Of a stretch of DNA of 64,000 bases, positions 17,054 to 25,700 are shown in pieces. The notes under the pieces are model-generated. The model saw only the letters and a program-made list of their open reading frames with translations, did not search any database and was not told the DNA's origin. This DNA is from Eggerthella sinensis (lineage in GTDB: Bacteria > Actinomycetota > Coriobacteriia > Coriobacteriales > Eggerthellaceae). Positions within the stretch are counted from its first letter, which is position 1; each line of letters opens with the position of its first letter. The DNA lies in NCBI RefSeq assembly GCF_003339815.1, contig NZ_PPTT01000004.1:1-64000 (forward strand). Reading direction: 5' to 3'. The position numbers and the translations under genes are program-made.

Positions 17054-17220
17054 GCGACCTGGCGGCGGCCCTCTCTGGGGCGCTGCGCGCCGATCCGGCG
17101 GGGCTCGCGAGGCTTCTGCGCGAGGACCCGCGCTCGTTCGACTCCCTGTGGTACTCGGCCTTCCCGCCGCCGGCCCAGGGCTCGTGTGACATCGATGCGA
17201 TCCTCCGAGGCGAGAGCTAG
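16682..17220 (+). CDS. Tail assembly chaperone, frameshift fusion (GT), by -1 slippage
   Basis: If ribosomes slip -1 on C CCG GGA (17038-17044), translation continues in the other frame to the TAG at 17218-17220. This adds about 58 residues (SGVGDLAAALSGALRADPAG then LARLLREDPRSFDSLWYSAF and further) for a total of about 179. The extension is predicted to be structured, has no start of its own, and sits between chaperone G and the next tail gene, exactly as in lambda-type G/GT pairs. The T part is expected to contact the tail tube protein. I infer the shift from sequence only. Confidence 0.75.
17038..17044 (+). other. -1 ribosomal slippery heptamer CCCGGGA
   Basis: In the chaperone frame the bases read C CCG GGA. 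A -1 shift re-pairs both tRNAs as CCC and GGG with mismatches only at wobble positions, so the heptamer fits the X XXY YYZ rule. It lies 9 bases before the zero-frame stop. Confidence 0.7.
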
Positions 17221-17259
17221 GAGGATCGCATCTTTTTCGCCGAATTAAAAACGCACACG

Positions 17260-17724
17260 ATGGGCCTCGACGCGGTCAACGCGGCGCTTTACTACGTCAA
17301 GCCGGCCATCAGGGAGAAGACCGTCCCCGTTATGGAGATGGCCGCGACGTCGATCGCCGCGAGGGCGCAGGGGGCGGCGGACCCGTCCAGCCCGCACGGC
17401 TTGTGGACGGGCTGCGGCGGCCGCAGGCTGTCGCCGAGGTACAGGGCGCACAAGAAGGGCCCGTACTGGTACCGCGTCGCGGGAGCGGGAGGCGAGGTCG
17501 GGACCGCCGAGGCCATGGCCGAGTTCGCCAGGCGCCCCGTGACCCCGCAGGGCGCGGCGCTCGTCTCGGCGCTGAACGCAAAGTACGGACGCCCCGGCGG
17601 CTCTGGAGGCGGCCGCATCCTCTGGCAGGCCGCAGACGGCATGTCGGACGACATCGCGTCGAGCTTCAAGCGCGCCGTCGAGGCCGCGGCGGCCGAGGTC
17701 CAGTCACGGGCCGGGGGCGCGTGA
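17260..17724 (+). CDS. Tail-associated protein before the tape measure
   Basis: 154 residues from ATG 17260, starting MGLDAVNAALYYVKPAIREK. No family is clear, but the position before the tape measure suggests a minor tail protein, similar in size to HK97 gp10-like proteins. There is an odd start: AGGAGG (17219-17224) lies 35 bases upstream of this ATG, and the codon at ideal spacing is ATC at 17230, in frame, which would add FFAELKTHT. A rare ATC start is possible; the ATG is the conservative choice. The stop overlaps the tape measure ATG. Confidence 0.6.
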   Translation: MGLDAVNAALYYVKPAIREKTVPVMEMAATSIAARAQGAADPSSPHGLWTGCGGRRLSPRYRAHKKGPYWYRVAGAGGEVGTAEAMAEFARRPVTPQGAALVSALNAKYGRPGGSGGGRILWQAADGMSDDIASSFKRAVEAAAAEVQSRAGGA

Positions 17725-20700
17725 TGGCCGGCAAGGGATCCGTCAAGCTGTCGATCTACTCCACCTTCGACGACAAGGGGACGAAGCAGGCCGAGCGGGC
17801 GATAAGGGCGTTCACGAAGCAGTACGGGGAAGTGGACAAGGCCACCGGCGCGCTCCGCATCGACGACACGACGCGCAGGCTCGTGGAGCAGTCGGTCCAG
17901 GCCGACCGCGCGGCCCAGAAGTGGGCCGGCTATTCGTCCACCCTGACCAGCGTCGGATCCAGGATGACGGCCGGAATCACGCTGCCGATAGCGGCCGCGG
18001 GCGCCGCTACCATGGCGGCGGCCATCGACATAGACACGGCCCTCACGGGCGTCAAGAAGACCGTGGACGGCACCGAGGAGCAGTACGAGGCGCTCAAGCA
18101 GGCGGCGATCGACTTCTCCCAGACCAACGCCGTGCCCGCGAGCCAGATACTCGACATCCAGGCGCTGGGAGCGCAGCTCGGGTTCGCAATCGACGAGCTG
18201 GACGAGTTCGGGCGCGTCGTCTCCGGCCTCGACATCGCAACCAACATGGACGCCGAGACCGCGGCGACCGAGATGGCGCAATTCGCGAACATAACAAAGA
18301 TGAGCCACGAGGAGATATCCAACTACGGAAGCGCCATCGTCGGCCTGGGCAACAACTACGCCACTACCGAGTCCGACATCTCGTCCATGGCCATGCGCAT
18401 CGCCGCGTCGGGCACGCAGGTGCACATGTCCCAGGCGGACATCCTGGGCCTGGCGACGGCGCTCAGCTCCATGGGCGTCGAGGCGGAGGCCGGCGGCACG
18501 GCCATCAGCACCATCATGGCCCAAATAGACAAGGACGTCGCGCTTTCCGGCGAGGTCATGGCTGGCACGTCGGACATGGCGCAGAAGGACGCCGAGAAGG
18601 TGGTGGGAGCGCTCGAGACGTGGGCGTCGACCGCCGGCATGACGGCCGAGGAATTCTCCGCCGCCTGGAAAAACGATCCCGTTCAAGCGCTCTCCGACCT
18701 GCTGTCAAGCATGGAGAGCGCGACCGCCGAGGGCGGCAACATGTCGGTGATGCTGGAAGAGCTGGGAATCGACTCCATCAGGCAGACCGACGTGATGAAG
18801 CGCCTCGCGGGCAACTCCGAGTTCGTGGCCGACGCGGTGGCGACGGCCAACGACGAGTGGGCGAAGAACGCCGCGCTGCAGAATGAGGTGGACAACCGCA
18901 ACCAGTCGCTCGCGGCGCGCCTCGAGATCGTGAAGAACCGGGCGATCGCGATGGCGGAGCAGTTCGGCGGCCCGCTCGCGGACGCGCTCCTCGACGCAGT
19001 GGAGGCGGCCGAGCCCCTGATCCGGTCGTTGGCCGACGGCGCCCAGGCGTTCGCCGACATGGACGAGGGGCAGCAGCGCGCGATCATCGGGATGGTGGCC
19101 GCGGTCGCGGCCATGGGGCCGCTCGTGTCGGTCGGAGGCAAGGTGGCGGACGTCGTCAGGGCCGGATACGGAGCGTACGGCAAGGCGACCGCGCAGCTGG
19201 CCAAGTTCTCGGCGGGCTCGAAGGGGGCGGCGGTCGCGGCGAAGGGCCTGAACGCCGCCATGACGGGGCTCGCGCGGGGGACGGTGGCCTTCGCGACGGT
19301 CGGGGCCGTGAACGAGCTGTCGAAGATCACGTACTCGCTCACGGACGCGCGCAAGGAGGCGCTCGCCTCGGTCGAAGCGCTCGGCTCCGTCGGAGACGGC
19401 ATGACCTCGTTCGGCGACCGCCTGTCGGCCGCCTCGTCCATGGTGTCCGACATGAGCGCCACGCTCGCCGCATCGGGGGCGACCGTCGGCGAGGTTTCGG
19501 CGGCTATCCAGGACCACGAGGCGGCGATCACCGCCATCATCTCCGGCGCCTTGGCGGAGCAGCGCGCCCTGCGCGACGAGGAGCTCGCGTCGATCGCCGA
19601 GCACAACGCCGAGATAGAGCGCCTCGAGGGCGAGAAGGTGCAGGCGTACCAGTCGGGGATGCAGGGGCTCGCCGACTCCGCCGCCGCCGAGGAGGAGATA
19701 GGCGCCGACCGCGCGGCCCAGCTGCTCGCCACGGCGGCGGACTACCATGCCTCGTCGCTCGCCGACCTCGACGCGTACCACAGCTCGCGCCTGCAGTCGC
19801 TCAACCAGCAGTACAGTGTCGAAGGGTCGCTCAGCGAGGATGAGTACCGGGCCGCCATCCAGGCCGAGAACGCCTACTACGACGAGTCCAAGGCCAACCT
19901 CGACAAGTCGGCGGCCGACACGCGCGCCGCCGTCGCCGAGCATACCAAGGCGTCCGTGGAGCTGTCGCAGGACATGCTGGCGACGCTCGGCGAAGCGCGC
20001 GAGAAGCTCGACGGGCTGTGGCGCGATCCGTTCGGCCTGGCGTATTGGAACTCCGACGTCGGCAGCGTCGAGGCTGCCGTGCAGCAGGTGTCCGACGCGC
20101 TCAAGTCGCTCGCCACCGAGGGCAACTCCAACTTCCTGGCGCTGCAGCTGTCGGCGGCGAGCGCGGGAGACGGGATCACGGAAAGCAATGCCGTGATGAT
20201 CGACACGCTGCTGTCGCAGTTCGAGGATCTTCCGCCCGAGATGGGCGACGCCGGCGACAAGGCGATGCGGGCGCTCGCCCGCGGGCTCGACGACGACCTC
20301 GGCATCGACGTGGCCAACGCCACCGCCGACGAGATCGCCGAAGCGTACCGCTCGAAGGTGGGCGTCGCCGAGGGCATCGGCGCAGACACGTCGGCGGCGT
20401 ACGCAAGCGGGTTCTCGTCGAACGCCCAGGCCGCCCTCGACGCCGCAGCGGCGGTCGTCGGCTTGTCGGCCGACCAGCTGGCCCAGTTCGCCGGGACGGC
20501 GGGGCTGCAGGGCGACACAGCCGTCCGGTCGTTCGCGGACGCCATCGCGAACGGCGCTTCCATCGCGGAGGCGGCGGCCGTCGCCAACGCCTCGAGCGCG
20601 ACCATCGGCCTGGGCACGGGGGACGGTTGGACGCCCGGCTCGGCCCAGGGCGGCGACTTCGCCGGAGGCGTATGGTCGACGGCCGGGCTCACGCAGGACC

Positions 20701-21470
20701 AGGCGGCTTTGGTCGCCCAGGCAGGCGTCGCGGGGCTCGGCTCTGCGGACGGGTCCACCCCTGGTTCGACGATGGGCGGGCAGTTCGCCGGCGGCGTTGG
20801 GAGCATGTCTGGGGAATCGCTGACCGCCGGAGCCAGCCTGGCGCAGAACGCCGACTCCGGAGCAAGCTCGGTGGACGGGTCCAGCGCCGGCGACAACTTC
20901 GCGCTCGGATTCATCGGGGCAATAGGCAGCTGGGCGCAGTCGGCGTTCGACGCCGCTTTCGGGTTCGTGTCGAGCGCGCTGGCCGGCGGCAACGCGGCGC
21001 AGCAGTCCGCCTCGCCAGCCAGGAAGACCAAGGAGATGGCGAAGTGGTACGCGCTCGGGTACACGGGCGAGCTGGAGAGGCGCGAGGGCGACGCCTACAC
21101 GGCGGGATACGGGTTCGCTTCTGCATCGCTCGACGGATCGGAGGACGCCTCCGCCGCCGGCTTCGCGCTGCCGAACGTCGCGACGCGCGCCCAGGTGACC
21201 ACGGCGTTAGCATCCGTGTCCCAGGCGGCGTTCGACGGGCTGACCGCCAGGGACGTGCGCAGGGCGGTCAGCGACGGCGTGTCCGAGGCGCTGTCGAAGT
21301 CGAGGACGACTGCGTTCGACGGCTCAGCTCTGTCGGAGGAGATGGCTAAGGTGCTACCTGGTGCGCTGTCAGGGGTCGGCGTCTACATAGACGGAACAGC
21401 TCTCGTCGGGAACATCGCGTCGAAGATGAACGGAAAACTCGCGCGGATCAGGGCGATGGAGGAAAGATGA
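17724..21470 (+). CDS. Tape measure protein, TP901-type
   Basis: 1248 residues that set tail length and pass into the cell at infection. Residues about 1-80 are a coiled coil, followed by TLTSVGSRMTAGITLPIAAA and MAAAIDIDTALTGVKKTVDG, the core signature of TP901-like tape measures. A hydrophobic stretch lies near residues 450-480, then long Ala-rich helices with GQFAGG- and GYTGEL-type repeats toward the C-terminus. It starts at an ATG overlapping the previous stop and overlaps the distal tail gene by 4 bases. Its length would predict a tail of very roughly 190 nm by the usual 1.5 angstrom-per-residue rule. Confidence 0.92.
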   Translation: MAGKGSVKLSIYSTFDDKGTKQAERAIRAFTKQYGEVDKATGALRIDDTTRRLVEQSVQADRAAQKWAGYSSTLTSVGSRMTAGITLPIAAAGAATMAAAIDIDTALTGVKKTVDGTEEQYEALKQAAIDFSQTNAVPASQILDIQALGAQLGFAIDELDEFGRVVSGLDIATNMDAETAATEMAQFANITKMSHEEISNYGSAIVGLGNNYATTESDISSMAMRIAASGTQVHMSQADILGLATALSSMGVEAEAGGTAISTIMAQIDKDVALSGEVMAGTSDMAQKDAEKVVGALETWASTAGMTAEEFSAAWKNDPVQALSDLLSSMESATAEGGNMSVMLEELGIDSIRQTDVMKRLAGNSEFVADAVATANDEWAKNAALQNEVDNRNQSLAARLEIVKNRAIAMAEQFGGPLADALLDAVEAAEPLIRSLADGAQAFADMDEGQQRAIIGMVAAVAAMGPLVSVGGKVADVVRAGYGAYGKATAQLAKFSAGSKGAAVAAKGLNAAMTGLARGTVAFATVGAVNELSKITYSLTDARKEALASVEALGSVGDGMTSFGDRLSAASSMVSDMSATLAASGATVGEVSAAIQDHEAAITAIISGALAEQRALRDEELASIAEHNAEIERLEGEKVQAYQSGMQGLADSAAAEEEIGADRAAQLLATAADYHASSLADLDAYHSSRLQSLNQQYSVEGSLSEDEYRAAIQAENAYYDESKANLDKSAADTRAAVAEHTKASVELSQDMLATLGEAREKLDGLWRDPFGLAYWNSDVGSVEAAVQQVSDALKSLATEGNSNFLALQLSAASAGDGITESNAVMIDTLLSQFEDLPPEMGDAGDKAMRALARGLDDDLGIDVANATADEIAEAYRSKVGVAEGIGADTSAAYASGFSSNAQAALDAAAAVVGLSADQLAQFAGTAGLQGDTAVRSFADAIANGASIAEAAAVANASSATIGLGTGDGWTPGSAQGGDFAGGVWSTAGLTQDQAALVAQAGVAGLGSADGSTPGSTMGGQFAGGVGSMSGESLTAGASLAQNADSGASSVDGSSAGDNFALGFIGAIGSWAQSAFDAAFGFVSSALAGGNAAQQSASPARKTKEMAKWYALGYTGELERREGDAYTAGYGFASASLDGSEDASAAGFALPNVATRAQVTTALASVSQAAFDGLTARDVRRAVSDGVSEALSKSRTTAFDGSALSEEMAKVLPGALSGVGVYIDGTALVGNIASKMNGKLARIRAMEER

Positions 21471-22321
21471 GCGTTCCCCAGATCTACATCGACGGGATCG
21501 GCGGCACCTACGACGTGTTCGGGTTGCTGTTGACCGAAGGGAGCGAGCTTCCCGAAGCCGAGGTCAAGCAGTACACGATCGACATTCCCGGGGGCAACGG
21601 GTGCATCGATCTCACGGACTCGCTCGCGGATGGTCCTGTGTACGGAGACGTGGAGCAGACCCTTGTGTTCGAAGCCTTCAACGACGTCGACATCAGGTCG
21701 ACGCGGTCTCGGTTGGTGAATGCACTGAGCGGGCGACTCGTCGACTACAGGATCAGTCTTGACCCGGACTACACGTACAGGGGGAGATGGATATTCGGCC
21801 CTGCTGAGTACGTGGGGAGCACGTTCGCGCGTTTCACGGTGAGGACGAGGACCGAGCCCTACAAGCTCAAGGAGACCCGCACCTATCGCGTGAACGCCGC
21901 CGGCGGCATCGTCGTGACGTTGGAGAGCGGGCGCATGCCGGTGTGCCCGGTGTTCGAGTTCGCGAGCGAGACGATCGTCTCAATGGGCGGCGTGCGCGCC
22001 AGGATGCAGCCCGGCTCCTACAAGATCAACGACCTGTGGCTGAGCGAAGGGCGAAACGAGGTCTACATCAACAGCTATCTCGGGGACGGGAACGTGACCG
22101 TCGAGAGGTACCTGCAGGACACCGTGGCGGCCCATCGCGACCAGCGCGCCTCAGACCTCATGTGGGAGGGCGTGCGCGGCGCCGCCGTCTCGGTCGCCGA
22201 ATGGGCCGACGACACGGTGGAGGCCCATAAAGCCGAGCGGGTGCTTGAGGCGGAGTTCTCCGTGGACGCCTCGTCTGAAAAATTCTCCGTATACGTGCAG
22301 TACGACTGGAAGGACCTCTAG
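21467..22321 (+). CDS. Distal tail protein (Dit-like)
   Basis: 284 residues that form the hub at the tail tip. It begins MSVPQIYIDGIGGTYDVFGL, with an N-terminal beta domain (KQYTIDIPGGNGCIDLTDSL) and RLVDYRISLDPDYTYRGRWI, matching siphovirus Dit layout. The C-terminal part (about residues 200-284) has a long helix around DTVEAHKAERVLEAEF. It follows the tape measure with a 4-base overlap and comes before the tip and fibre genes. Confidence 0.8.
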   Translation: MSVPQIYIDGIGGTYDVFGLLLTEGSELPEAEVKQYTIDIPGGNGCIDLTDSLADGPVYGDVEQTLVFEAFNDVDIRSTRSRLVNALSGRLVDYRISLDPDYTYRGRWIFGPAEYVGSTFARFTVRTRTEPYKLKETRTYRVNAAGGIVVTLESGRMPVCPVFEFASETIVSMGGVRARMQPGSYKINDLWLSEGRNEVYINSYLGDGNVTVERYLQDTVAAHRDQRASDLMWEGVRGAAVSVAEWADDTVEAHKAERVLEAEFSVDASSEKFSVYVQYDWKDL

Positions 22322-22324
22322 GCT

Positions 22325-22765
22325 ATGTTCGACGAATTCAAGCGGGCTATCGACACGACGTTCGGCGAGTGGATCGAGAAGTACAACGGGTTGATCGACA
22401 AGCTCGACGGGCTGCCGATACCGACGGCGTTCGGCAGCAACACCACCATGAGCTATCTGAAGTTCGCAAACGGCAAGATATTCATGTGGGGCCGCATCGA
22501 CTGCGGCACGAAGTACCCGTGCACGGACGAGAGCGGCAACGGGTACTGCTCGGCAACGGTCGACATGTCGTTCCCCGTTCCGCTCGTCAAGGACACGCCC
22601 ACCGTCATACCCTACGTCCAGGCGTACCCGTGGAGCAACGTCTGGTTCCTGTCCCGCACCGTGACCTACACCGGGATGAACGGGTTCTTCTACTCGCAGT
22701 CGATGGACAAGAACGCGAACAACAAGAAGATCATCCACCTGCTCGTCGTCGGCGATTGGAAATAG
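22325..22765 (+). CDS. Small separate tail-tip/receptor-binding-like protein
   Basis: 146 residues: a helical N-terminus (MFDEFKRAIDTTFGEWIEKY) that could anchor to the hub, then a beta-rich domain (YLKFANGKIFMWGRIDCG, VDMSFPVPLVKDTPTVIPYV) resembling the tip domains at the C-termini of tail fibres. As a stand-alone gene between the distal tail gene and the fibre gene it is unusual; it may be a swappable host-recognition subunit. The family match is by pattern, not by known homolog. Confidence 0.6.
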   Translation: MFDEFKRAIDTTFGEWIEKYNGLIDKLDGLPIPTAFGSNTTMSYLKFANGKIFMWGRIDCGTKYPCTDESGNGYCSATVDMSFPVPLVKDTPTVIPYVQAYPWSNVWFLSRTVTYTGMNGFFYSQSMDKNANNKKIIHLLVVGDWK

Positions 22766-22769
22766 CCCC

Positions 22770-25700
22770 ATGTGGCGCGTCTTCTACGGCCCGGACGTCA
22801 TATACGACCCGCGCGACCCAGAACTGACCCTGACGGGGATGGAGGGCGCGGCCGCGCTCACCGAGGCCGGCGAGTTCTCGTTCACGATGCCGCCCGCGCA
22901 CCCCTTCAGCGGGCGCATAGAATGCCTGCAGAAAGACGTGGAGATCGTCGTCGAGCAGGACGGCGAGACGGTGTTCTGCGGGCGCGCGATGGTCGAGGCG
23001 CCCGATTTCCTGGGCAACGTCACCTACACCTGCGAGGGCGAGCGGGCTTACCTCAACGACATCGTCCTGCCCGCCTACTCCACGGTCGACAAAGAAGGCT
23101 TCGAAAAAGCTCCCGCCCAGGTCGACGCGCTGTTCAACTGGTACGTCGCCGAGTACAACTCGCGCGTGTCCCCTCGACATCGCTTCATCGTCGGCGTCAA
23201 CGAGGGAGCGCAGCTCGATCCCAACAACCACCTGCTGCGCGAGTCCTCCCAGCGCCCGACCGTCTGGGCCGAGATGAGGGAGAAGCTGATCGACAAGCTG
23301 GGGGGCTGGGTTCGCGTGCGCCACGAGGGCGGCATGCGCCGCATCGACTGGCTCGCCGACGGCGGCAAGGCGTGCGCGCAGAGGATCGAGTTCGGGGTGA
23401 ACCTCATGGACTACGCCCGCGAGCGCAACTACCTGGAGTACTGCACCAAGATCGTCCCCGTCGGCGAGGACGACGACGGCAACGAGGTCACGATATCCTC
23501 CCTCCCGGACGGCGCGCTGCAGGAGGGCTACGAGAAGCGCGGCGACGGCGTCGTGTCGATCGAAGGGGAGCGCAAGTACGGCATCGTCGAGAAGGTCGTG
23601 GAGTTCGACGACGCTTCCACGCCCGCTTACTTGCTGAGCGCCGGAACGCGCAACCTCGTCAACCGCCGCGTCGGCGACACCCTGGAGATAAGGGCGGTCG
23701 ACCTTCACCAGGTCGATCCGTCCGTAGAGCGCATAACGCTCGGCAGCTACGTGCGGGCCACCTCGAAGCCCCACGGGCTCGACGAGTACTTCCTGTGCTT
23801 CCGCATCCCGTTCAACCCCGGGGAGCCGGGAGGGTGCGCCTACACCCTCGGCAACACCTACGACACTCTGACGGGAAAGCAGTCCTCGAAGCTCGCCGCG
23901 CTCAACGGGTCGATCAACAAGACGTACGAGGCGATGGCCCCTATCGACCAGGCGGCGAAGGACGCGGCCAAAGCGGCCCAAGCCGCCAAGGACAGGGCCG
24001 ACGCCGCCCAGGGCTCGGCGGACGCCGCCAAGGAGGCCGCCGACAAGGCGAAGGCCGAGGCCGACAAAGCCGCGGCCGATGCGATCCAGGCGGCGAAGGA
24101 CGCGCTCGAAGCGAAGCGCGAGGCCGACGGCGCGACGGCCAAGGTGGAGATCGTCGAGACGGACGTGACGGCGGTCAAGCAGGCGGTCGCGGCAGCGCAG
24201 GGCGCGGCGGACGCGGCGGGCGAGGCGGCCGGCAGCGCGGCGGCCAAGGCCGATGCGGCCAACAAGGCGGCAACCGACGCGAAGTCGGAGGCCGCAAGCG
24301 CCCTCGCCGACGCGGGCGGCGCCATCGCCACCGCCGAGGCGGCCCAGGCCGAAGCCGCCAACGCCAAGGCCGACGCCGCCGAGGCGCGCGCCGAGATCGC
24401 CGGGCAGATCAAGACCGTGACCGACACCATGGCCGCCGATTACAGCCGCAAGACCGACCTCACGCAGACCGAGGCCAAGCTGGTCTCGGAGATCGAGCGC
24501 AGCGCGGCGGGCATCACGTCCACCGTGGCTGAGACGTACGCCAAGAAGACCGACCTCACGACCGTCGAATCCGGCCTGCAGACGCAGATCACGCAGAACG
24601 CGGGGGCCATCGAGTCCACGGCGAAGTCCGTCGCCAAGGCGGACACCAAGGCCAACGACGCCGCCGAGAAGGCCGCGGCGGCCGGAACCGCGGCGTCCAA
24701 GGCGCAGGCCGACGCCGCGGCCGCCAAGTCCAACGCGACGGCCGCCCAGACGGCGGCCGACGCGGCCGCGAAGAACCTCGCCGTCGCCGAAGCCAACCTC
24801 GACACGGTGACCGCGCACGTAGGCGCGACGGAAGCCGACGTCAAGGCCGCCGAGGCCGCGGTGGCCGCCGCGAAGAGCGCCGCAGACGCCGCCCAGAGCG
24901 CCGCCACGACGGCCAAGGCCAACGCGGAGACGGCTCAGGCGACGGCCGATGCGGCCAAGACTGCGGCAACCAACGCTCAGAAGGCGGCCGACGCGCTCGG
25001 CACGAGGGTCGCGGCCGCCGAGACGAAGATCACCCAGACGAGCGAGCAGATCAAGCTGGCTGCGACGAAGGCGGAAGTGGCGACAACCCTCGGCGGCTAC
25101 TACACCAGCGCGCAGACCGACGCCGCCATCAAGGTGCGGGCGGACGCCATCACCTCCACGGTGTCGAGCGTCAAGGCGACGGCGGATGCGGCGAAGAAGA
25201 AAGTTGTGCATGCGACGTCGGGCACGAGCGGGACGGCGGGCATCCTCCTCCTTGCCGAGATATCGGTCAGAAGCGCGTACGCGAACACGCCTATCGCCGT
25301 CGCGGTGTCCCAGCGCGGCCGCCAGCCCTCGACCGCGTACATCGAGTTCTCGAGCGCAAACTCCACCGACCCTGGCGTGTCGAAGTTCGAGCACGACGGG
25401 GATTCGACGTTCTATCTTGGCAAGGCGTCCTCGGGGGTTTGGAATTTGTACTGCCCGAAGACGGAGGCTTACGACACCGCGACGGTCACCGGGTGCGACG
25501 TGGACGAGTACCTCACGTCGAGGATCGCCATCGCGTGGAAGACGACGCAGGTAGCAGCGGTTGCGAACCTGCCGTCCGGCTACCTGACGGCGAAAAAGCT
25601 CGTTAGCAAAGAGCCCGCCGACGCGATCGCCACGAAAGCCGAGCTGAAGATCGAGAGCGACCGTATAACGTCGAACGTCAGCGAGACGTCCGGGCTGAAG

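Noticed and set aside
22731..25394. Long antisense frame opposite the tail fibre gene
   Set aside because: A by-product of the GC-rich repeats; no start signal or family features.
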